From: Bryobacterales bacterium
GTDB lineage: Bacteria > Acidobacteriota > Terriglobia > Bryobacterales > Bryobacteraceae
DNA: 12,079 bases
Direction: 5' to 3'
Assembly (NCBI GenBank): GCA_030838885.1
Contig: JAUZEU010000082.1
Location: 1-12,079, forward strand
A program made the translations under genes and the position numbers. The notes under the pieces were generated by a model. The model saw only the letters and a program-made list of their open reading frames with translations, did no database searches and was not told where the DNA came from. Below, piece after piece: positions 7,323 through 12,079 of this stretch; position 1 is the stretch's first letter, and every line of letters begins with the position of its first letter.

Positions 7323-8066
7323 ATGTTCGATCAGACGTTCGTCAATACGCACGCGCATACCCGAAGGCCATGGACCGTGGCGGTCTCCCTTACCCTGCAA
7401 ACCGGGCTGGTGGGGCTTATTATCCTGCTGCCGATGCTTCATCCCGAGATGCTGAAGCCGAAACCTCTCGAGATGGCGATTTATCTTCCAATGCGGGCAA
7501 CCCCGCAGCCACCGCCTGAACTCAGAACGCCGCAGCGAGCGGCTAACGTCTCGCACCGGTTATTCACGGGGCCTCCTGTCCTCACCGTGCCCAGGAACAT
7601 TCCAACACACGCAAATATGATCGCCGACGATGCGCCGAGTATGCCAATGGTCGGCGCCGTTTCCGGAGGGCAATTTGCGGGAATTCCCGGCATGTCGGAC
7701 GCGCTGTTGCCGGCGCGAGTGCTTCCGGTCCCCGAGCCTGCTCCCGCGCCCGTGGCTAAACCCGCGCCACCAGCCGGTCCTGTCCACGTCAGCACGGGCG
7801 TCCAGGCAGCGCGACTCATCTTCGGCCCGAAGCCGCCTTATCCGCCGCTTGCGAAAGCCGCTCGTGTGCAGGGCAGCGTCCGGATTCAGGCCATCATCGC
7901 TGCCGATGGCTCCATCCGAAATCTGCGCGTAATGAGCGGGCCGCCGCTGCTGGTGAATGCTGCGCTCGCTGCCGTCCAGCAATGGCGTTATCAGCCAACG
8001 ATGTTAAGCGGAAACGCAGTGGAAGTAATTACAGAAATCGACGTGAATTTCACCCTGAGTCAGTGA
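7323..8066 (+). CDS. TonB C-terminal-domain protein (energy-transducer-like)
   Basis: A 247-residue protein with a good Shine-Dalgarno (AAGGAGAA) seven bases before its ATG. Residues 1-17 are cytosolic and basic, and about 18-40 form one membrane segment. A Pro-rich periplasmic spacer follows, including a Pro/Ala/Val stretch around 135-152. Residues 160-247 are a TonB C-terminal domain, with YPPLAKAARVQGSV (173-186), a VMSGPP turn (203-208) and AVQQWRYQP (217-225), the usual end of the core. TonB proteins transmit proton-motive force from ExbB/ExbD to outer-membrane receptors. No exbB, exbD or receptor gene is in the window, so this is an orphan copy and may instead serve as an envelope or signalling protein. 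It is convergent with the deacetylase gene and overlaps its end by 17 bp. Confidence 0.88.
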   Translation: MFDQTFVNTHAHTRRPWTVAVSLTLQTGLVGLIILLPMLHPEMLKPKPLEMAIYLPMRATPQPPPELRTPQRAANVSHRLFTGPPVLTVPRNIPTHANMIADDAPSMPMVGAVSGGQFAGIPGMSDALLPARVLPVPEPAPAPVAKPAPPAGPVHVSTGVQAARLIFGPKPPYPPLAKAARVQGSVRIQAIIAADGSIRNLRVMSGPPLLVNAALAAVQQWRYQPTMLSGNAVEVITEIDVNFTLSQ

Positions 8067-8883
8067 TTCCGGCCTGCCAGTAATTCAACAACTCGATGCC
8101 GCGCTGTTCCACCACACTCCGCGCCCGTGGTGAGAGCAGCGCGGCCAGTTCGAGTTCCCGGCTTTCCTTCAGCCGCGTTTGGGCGCCGCGCAATTCAGGC
8201 CCCAGCCTTCCCGGGTGGCACATGAATTCCGTCAGCCCCGCGGGAAGCCGTTCCAGCGTTTGCGCCAGACTGTCTTCATTCAGCGTGCCCGTGATCTGGA
8301 AGCCCGCAAAATGGTCCGTGGTTCGCAAGCCATCCAGCGCCGAGGCAAACCCGGGGCGCATCACCCGCATTCCCAGGGTCACCGCGCGCTTTGTCCATTG
8401 CGCGCCCGTATCAATGCCGAAATCAAAAGGGCGCCGCACCCAGGGGATGCCGAATTCCCGCGCCGCACGCGCGACAGCCTCCAGCACAGGCGGCAGCAGG
8501 TGGGTGTGCTTGTGGGTGTCCAGGTGGCTCGGGCGTATTCCCGCCGCCATAATCTTGCTCACCTGCGCCGCTATTTCTTCGTACACCGGTATCTCGCGTC
8601 GCAACAGCGCCTGTACCAGTTCTTTAAGAGTCTGTGGCAGGCTGCGCGAAGGGTCTAGCACACTGCGGCCCTGCACCAGCACCAGGTGGCATCCGACGTC
8701 GAGCGTAGGGTGACCTGCCGCGAGGGCAACGGCATCTTCGAACGCATCGCCATTGGCCATCAGCGTGGTCGCGGTCAGAATACCGCTGTTGTGCGCCTCC
8801 ACGATGCCTGCGTTCACATCTCGCGTGAAACCGAAATCGTCGGCGTTCACAATCAGCCGGATCCTGTCTCCGGAAGCCTTCAT
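8050..8883 (-). CDS. ChbG/HpnK-type (YdjC) carbohydrate deacetylase
   Basis: A 277-residue protein of the YdjC family, which includes the chitooligosaccharide deacetylase ChbG and the hopanoid-associated HpnK. Members are metal-dependent hydrolases that remove acetyl groups from N-acetylated sugars. Visible motifs are NADDFG (13-18), GCHL (64-67), HLDTHKHTH (120-128, metal-binding histidines) and CHPG (222-225). No signal peptide is present, so it acts in the cytoplasm. The length is normal. The ATG overlaps the mlaD-like stop by one base (TGATG), so translation is probably coupled and the gene belongs to the lipid-transport operon. That context favours a role on a glycolipid or hopanoid-type head group over chitin degradation, but no hopanoid genes (hpnC-hpnH, shc) are in view, so I give no symbol. 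The substrate is inference. Confidence 0.88.
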   Translation of the reverse strand: MKASGDRIRLIVNADDFGFTRDVNAGIVEAHNSGILTATTLMANGDAFEDAVALAAGHPTLDVGCHLVLVQGRSVLDPSRSLPQTLKELVQALLRREIPVYEEIAAQVSKIMAAGIRPSHLDTHKHTHLLPPVLEAVARAAREFGIPWVRRPFDFGIDTGAQWTKRAVTLGMRVMRPGFASALDGLRTTDHFAGFQITGTLNEDSLAQTLERLPAGLTEFMCHPGRLGPELRGAQTRLKESRELELAALLSPRARSVVEQRGIELLNYWQAGITDSG

Positions 8884-9956
8884 CAGAACAGCGTCAGCTT
8901 GATGGTCAGGAATTTCTTCGGATTCTTGTGCATGTCCGCCAACAGACCGTTCAACTCGCGTGAGACGCCGGTAGCAGAGTCGTACAGCTGCGGATTCACC
9001 ATCAACTGCCCGATGGTTCCCTGGCCCGAATTCAACCTGTCGATAGAGACATTCACCTTTTGCGCAATGAGCGTCAGCTGTTTGGAGATTTCCTCGTCGG
9101 TCAGCAGCTTGCCTGCGGTGCCCTTGCCCGCGTTCAGGTTGTCCAGCATCTTCTTCGCTTCCTGAATGGTCGCGCGCGCCTCATCGGCGATCGCCGGGTC
9201 ATAGAGAAGTTTACCTGCCGTGCCTTTGCCTTGTTGCACCTGCGCCATCATGTCGTCGGTCCGCTGAATCAGATGCCGAAAATCCTGGTAAAGCTCGTCG
9301 CTGTAAAGCACCTTGCTGATGGTGCCGTTACTGTTTTTAACATCCTTTACCAGTTGACCCACTTCGCCCGCCACGGCGTTTATGCGGTCATAAAGCGAAT
9401 CGTCCTTGAGCAGCTTGCCCAGGTTGCCCTGGCCGGAGTCGACCACGGCCAGCAGACCATCCACCCGGCCCAGAATCGTCTGAAACTGGCCCAGCAGGCC
9501 GGATGCCTGTTCGAGTATCTCGGGGATATCCTGCGTTTGCAGCGACGCGATTTCGCCGCTTTCCTCCACATGCTTCGGATGCGTGCCTTTGGTGATGTTG
9601 ATGTACTTATCACCCAGCAGGTTGGAGGCGCTGATGGCTGCCTTTGAGTCGTCGGGTATCAGATTGAGATACTTTTTCGAGATCTTCATCTGAATTTCGA
9701 CGGTTCGCTTCGGATCGCGCGAGCCGGAAAGCTGCACTTTGCTGATGTGGCCAATGAAGATGCCGTTCAGCCGCACCTGAGCGTTCTCCGCCATACCTGC
9801 GGAATCCTGCATGTATGTCCGAAGCTGAAACTCACCACTGAGGAAGTTGCTCTGCGAAGTCAGCAGAAAAATGAGCGCGCCTGCGATAGCCATCGCGATG
9901 GATGCCGTGATTCCGACCCGCAACTGTGCCCAGCTAACTTTTTTCTGCGATGCCAT
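8883..9956 (-). CDS. MlaD/MCE-family lipid-transport substrate-binding protein
   Basis: A 357-residue inner-membrane-anchored periplasmic protein. Residues 1-13 are cytosolic, about 14-34 form a signal anchor, and about 42-122 are the MCE domain, with AENAQVRLNGIFIGHISKVQ (56-75) and NLLGDKYINI (112-121) as landmarks. MCE proteins form hexameric rings that pass phospholipids between the ABC permease and the envelope. After the domain a long helical region carries five repeats of G-x-G-T-x-G-K-L-L at exact 34-residue intervals. The protein is about twice as long as E. coli MlaD (183 residues), owing to that region. The ATG lies 27 bp after the ATPase stop with no clear Shine-Dalgarno, and the stop overlaps the deacetylase start. 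The role as the lipid-binding component is firm; the direction of transport is not decided by sequence. Confidence 0.93.
   Translation of the reverse strand: MASQKKVSWAQLRVGITASIAMAIAGALIFLLTSQSNFLSGEFQLRTYMQDSAGMAENAQVRLNGIFIGHISKVQLSGSRDPKRTVEIQMKISKKYLNLIPDDSKAAISASNLLGDKYINITKGTHPKHVEESGEIASLQTQDIPEILEQASGLLGQFQTILGRVDGLLAVVDSGQGNLGKLLKDDSLYDRINAVAGEVGQLVKDVKNSNGTISKVLYSDELYQDFRHLIQRTDDMMAQVQQGKGTAGKLLYDPAIADEARATIQEAKKMLDNLNAGKGTAGKLLTDEEISKQLTLIAQKVNVSIDRLNSGQGTIGQLMVNPQLYDSATGVSRELNGLLADMHKNPKKFLTIKLTLF
8925..9434 (-). repeat. Five 34-residue (102-bp) repeats in the MCE protein
   Basis: The motif G-x-G-T-x-G-K-L-L begins at residues 175, 209, 243, 277 and 311 of the MCE protein, a period of exactly 34 residues without a gap. 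The units read GQGNLGKLL, SNGTISKVL, GKGTAGKLL, GKGTAGKLL and GQGTIGQLM. Three are followed by an acidic or Asn residue and LY (DDSLYD, SDELYQ, NPQLYD). Each is separated from the next by an amphipathic helix rich in hydrophobic residues. Unit 2 is the most diverged. Confidence 0.85.
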
Positions 9957-9983
9957 AGGCTTGTGTCATTTATGCCGCTCTGC

Positions 9984-10808
9984 TCACGATGAAGGCTCCG
10001 GACGCTTCACAAACTTTGATATATAGGAATCGGAAGAAGCTTCGAGTTCCGCCTGCTTACCTTCAAAAACCAGGCGGCCCTCACGCAGAACCATGAAGAT
10101 AGTATTCGTTCCCGTCTCCCCGGCAGGATCGAGTCTGCCACTTTCCGGATTGTACCGAAAGTTCGCGACCAGGTTCCCGTCCTGATAACGATGAGTCACC
10201 ACCAGAGCCGTCGTATTGTCCATGTCGCGCTCCTTCACGATGAGCGCCATGATGGTGTGAGCGGTGATCGGGTCAAGGCCCGCCGTTGGAGAATCGTACA
10301 ACAGCAGAGGCGGCTTCGTGACAACGGCGCGGGCGATGGCCACCCGCCGTCGCATCCCGCCCGAAAGCTCGCTCGGGTACTTCTCCATCGTCTGTTCGAG
10401 TTCGACAAAGCGTAATGAGTCCCGCACGGCCGGTTCCATTTGCTCGCGCGGAATGCGGTTCGCTGTCTGGTTCAGCAGCGGATAAGCCACGTTTTGACCC
10501 ACCGTCATAGAGTCGAAAAGGGCGCTTTCCTGAAACAGCATTCCCAGCTTCGACCGCAGCTGAAACAGCTCGCTTTCCGGGGAGTTCGTGACCTTTTGTC
10601 CGAAAAGAAGAACATCGCCTTCGGCAGCGCGGTTCAGCACCATCGCTGTCTTCAAAAGAACAGTTTTGCCGCTTCCTGCCGCTCCGAGAATAATGCGGGT
10701 TTCGCCCTCTTTCACATCGAAGGAGATCTTATCGAGCGCGCGGACATCATCGTCGAAAACCACGCTGGTGTTCTCGAAACGAAGAAGGCTGCTGTTTGAC
10801 GGCGTCAT
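9984..10808 (-). CDS. MlaF-like ABC transporter ATP-binding protein
   Basis: A 274-residue cytoplasmic ATPase powering the MlaE-like permease. The start ATG at 10808-10806 (MTPSNSSLLRF) overlaps the permease stop as TGATG. The open frame continues upstream, but that extension lies out of frame inside the permease gene. Visible motifs are Walker A GAAGSGKT (42-49), Q-loop Q93 (LFQESALFDSMTVG), signature LSGGM (148-152), Walker B LLLLYD ending at D172, D-loop AGLDP (176-180) and H-loop H206 (VVTHR). The residue after the Walker B Asp is Ser173, where nearly all active ABC ATPases have the catalytic Glu. Between the H-loop and the last strand is an insertion rich in Asn/Gly/Asp (about 211-232). 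The protein matches the MlaF/Mkl subfamily, with the helical-region motif FQESALFDSMTV typical of it. Confidence 0.94.
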   Translation of the reverse strand: MTPSNSSLLRFENTSVVFDDDVRALDKISFDVKEGETRIILGAAGSGKTVLLKTAMVLNRAAEGDVLLFGQKVTNSPESELFQLRSKLGMLFQESALFDSMTVGQNVAYPLLNQTANRIPREQMEPAVRDSLRFVELEQTMEKYPSELSGGMRRRVAIARAVVTKPPLLLYDSPTAGLDPITAHTIMALIVKERDMDNTTALVVTHRYQDGNLVANFRYNPESGRLDPAGETGTNTIFMVLREGRLVFEGKQAELEASSDSYISKFVKRPEPSS

Positions 10809-11572
10809 CAATAGCCCGAGTACTTTACGAAGATCAGGCCCATGAAGAGGTTCAGAACCAGGATCAGAACGGATGCGGCGACCATCGCCTGCGTTGTCGC
10901 CCGGCCCACGCCCTGCGTTCCACCCGAGGCGCGCAGACCGTAGAAGCAGCCAATCAGCGCGATAACAAACGCGTAGATGAAAGGTTTCAGCAGGCCCTGC
11001 ACCACGTCGCTCCAGCCCAGCGCGCGCCATGCCTGCGACCAGTACTGCAGCCAGTCCAGATCGTAGATGAGTTTCCCAATCAGCCAGCCACCGAGCATTC
11101 CGACGAAATCGTCGATCACGGTCAGGCAGGGCAGCATCACTGCCGTCGCGATCAGCCGCGGTGTGACCAGTTTCTGCACGGGATCCGTACCCAGCGCTCG
11201 CATAGCATCGATCTGCTCCGTCACCTTCATCGACCCGAGTTCGCTCGCGATACCCGAAGAGTTCCGGCCCGCCACCATCAGCGACGTGAGCACCGGTCCC
11301 AGTTCGCGCACCAGAATGATGGAAACAACGGTGCCGGTTCTGCCTGTCTGCCCGTACTGCTGCAGGGCACGGCCCATCTGCAGTGCCATAACCGCGCCGG
11401 AGAAGAAGCCCGTCAATAGAACAATAGGAAGGCTGCCGACCCCAATGGAGTCCATTTGCAGCTTAATGTCGTCGGAATAGTGAGGCTTGCGAGTAATATT
11501 CCGGAGCGCCCGGCCCGTGAGCAGGTAGAACTCCTGAATCGCGAGCGTTGGGCCCTTTAGAAACTCAAACAC
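10808..11572 (-). CDS. MlaE-like ABC transporter permease
   Basis: A 254-residue inner-membrane permease of the MlaE/YrbE family, partner of the MCE protein and ATPase in phospholipid transport. It begins with a GTG at 11572-11570; the N-terminal residues 1-40 form the amphipathic interfacial helix of the family. The core carries GFFSGAVMALQ (55-65), then RELGPVLTSLMVAGRNSSG and SELGSMKVTEQIDAMRALG, the conserved coupling region facing the ATPase. About five membrane segments follow and the length is as expected. No Shine-Dalgarno is evident. The gene heads the operon mlaE-mlaF-mlaD-deacetylase. The STAS protein MlaB, periplasmic MlaC and outer-membrane MlaA are absent from the operon, as in MCE systems of many phyla. 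The 30-bp gap to the divergent peptidase gene must hold its control region or share one with it. Confidence 0.94.
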   Translation of the reverse strand: MFEFLKGPTLAIQEFYLLTGRALRNITRKPHYSDDIKLQMDSIGVGSLPIVLLTGFFSGAVMALQMGRALQQYGQTGRTGTVVSIILVRELGPVLTSLMVAGRNSSGIASELGSMKVTEQIDAMRALGTDPVQKLVTPRLIATAVMLPCLTVIDDFVGMLGGWLIGKLIYDLDWLQYWSQAWRALGWSDVVQGLLKPFIYAFVIALIGCFYGLRASGGTQGVGRATTQAMVAASVLILVLNLFMGLIFVKYSGY

Positions 11573-11581
11573 ACGAAACCG

Positions 11582-11591
11582 ATGCTAGCAT
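11582..11591. promoter_or_regulatory. Perfect palindrome in the 30-bp divergent gap
   Basis: ATGCTAGCAT is a perfect 10-bp palindrome centred between the mlaE-like GTG (11572) and the peptidase ATG (11603). On the plus strand TGCTAGCAT resembles an extended -10 box (TG, one base, TAGCAT); on the minus strand TATGCT (11588-11593) resembles a -10. No good -35 box lies at the right distance on either strand. It could be a shared operator or overlapping -10 region; chance is possible for ten bases. Confidence 0.35.
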
Positions 11592-11602
11592 ACGAGTGAC
11601 GA

Positions 11603-12079
11603 ATGAAGGGTTTAACCGATGTTCCGGGTATTTTGGTTGGCCATGCCAGCGACCTCGAAGCGCTCACCGGTTGCACTGTAATTCTGTGCGGCAGCGATGC
11701 GGTTGGAGGGGTGGATGTGCGGGGATCGGCCACCGGCTCCTGTGAACTGGACACGCTGAACCCTGGCCATGTGACGCCTAACATTCATGCCATTGTGCTG
11801 GCCGGTGGAAGCGCGTTTGGTTTGGAATCACTGTCGGGAGTTCGGCGGGTCCTGGAGAAGCGCCGGATCGGATTTCAGACACCCGCCGCTGTTGTGCCTA
11901 TTGTTCCTGGGGCTATTCTCTATGATCTTGGAATTGGCAGGGCGGATGTTCGTCCCGGGCGCGAGATGGGCGAGAAGGCAACCCTGGCTGCCACTGACGG
12001 ACCGGTTGTGGAAGGCAATGTGGGTGCCGGAACAGGGGCGACGGTGGGCAAGATGCTTGGGATGAAGCAGGCCATGAAA
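11603..12079 (+). CDS. P1-family (DmpA/L-aminopeptidase type) peptidase, 3' truncated by window
   Basis: An open frame of 159 codons from ATG 11603 to the window edge with no stop. The start MKGLTDVPGILVGHAS is the canonical N-terminus of the P1 family of N-terminal-nucleophile aminopeptidases, which self-cleave and release N-terminal residues or cut beta-peptides. Other family marks are LAGGSAFGLES (66-76), VVPIVPGAILYDLG (97-110) and GNVGAGTGATVGK (138-150). The self-processing Ser lies further on and is not visible, so activity cannot be judged. No signal peptide is seen, so it is probably cytoplasmic. Upstream purines (GAGTGACGA) make a weak ribosome site. It is divergent from the mlaE-like gene with a 30-bp gap. 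Residues 17-23 match the family loosely; overall the family call is secure. Confidence 0.9.
   Translation, partial: MKGLTDVPGILVGHASDLEALTGCTVILCGSDAVGGVDVRGSATGSCELDTLNPGHVTPNIHAIVLAGGSAFGLESLSGVRRVLEKRRIGFQTPAAVVPIVPGAILYDLGIGRADVRPGREMGEKATLAATDGPVVEGNVGAGTGATVGKMLGMKQAMK

Noticed and set aside
10809..11030. N-terminal extension of the MlaF-like ATPase by 74 residues
   Set aside because: The extension reads out of frame through the MlaE-like gene and has no resemblance to the family. The ATG at 10808 with a TGATG overlap gives a normal N-terminus.
11787..12065. Plus-strand 92-codon frame inside the P1 peptidase gene
   Set aside because: It is another frame of a gene whose peptide matches P1-family motifs along its visible length.

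Overview
The window is ordinary, densely packed bacterial chromosome of moderately high GC. The gene content points to a diderm (Gram-negative-type) bacterium: it has an Mla/MCE lipid-transport system and a TonB-like protein. The style of the genes resembles Acidobacteriota, perhaps near Solibacter/Bryobacter. This fits the short coiled-coil protein at the left edge, the secreted TPR protein with a basic tail, and the FmdB protein with a long Gly/Asp/Ser/Lys tail. The taxonomic guess is inference from recalled family style, not from a search.

Layout. Positions 1-3114 are read leftward. They hold a truncated small coiled-coil protein at the edge and a two-gene transporter operon in which a sodium:solute symporter is followed by an APC/LAT-type amino acid permease with an ATGA overlap. 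A 269-bp divergent region follows. It carries a plausible promoter for the rightward genes, and the 5' leader it would produce contains a small hairpin and a T tract.

Positions 3384-8066 are read rightward. First is a secreted TPR protein with its own strong intrinsic terminator. Next comes a tight trio: an FmdB-type zinc-ribbon protein with a repetitive hydrophilic tail, quinolinate synthase NadA (8-nt gap) and the molybdopterin enzyme MoaA (11-nt gap). Both enzymes are Fe-S proteins. A TonB C-terminal-domain protein ends this block.

Positions 8050-11572 are read leftward and form a compact four-gene operon in the order mlaE-like permease, mlaF-like ATPase, mlaD-like MCE protein and a ChbG/HpnK-type (YdjC) deacetylase. 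Two of the three junctions are one-base TGATG overlaps. The ATPase has Ser in place of the usual catalytic Glu after Walker B. The MCE protein carries five repeats spaced exactly 34 residues apart. The operon meets the TonB gene tail to tail with a 17-bp coding overlap. Only 30 bp divergently separates it from a P1-family (DmpA-type) peptidase gene, which runs off the right edge; that gap contains a perfect 10-bp palindrome.

No RNA genes, insertion sequences, CRISPR arrays or phage genes were seen. I see no convincing undescribed multi-gene system. The most interesting points are the substituted ATPase, the 34-residue repeat array in the MCE protein, and the coupling of a lipid ABC transporter to a carbohydrate deacetylase.
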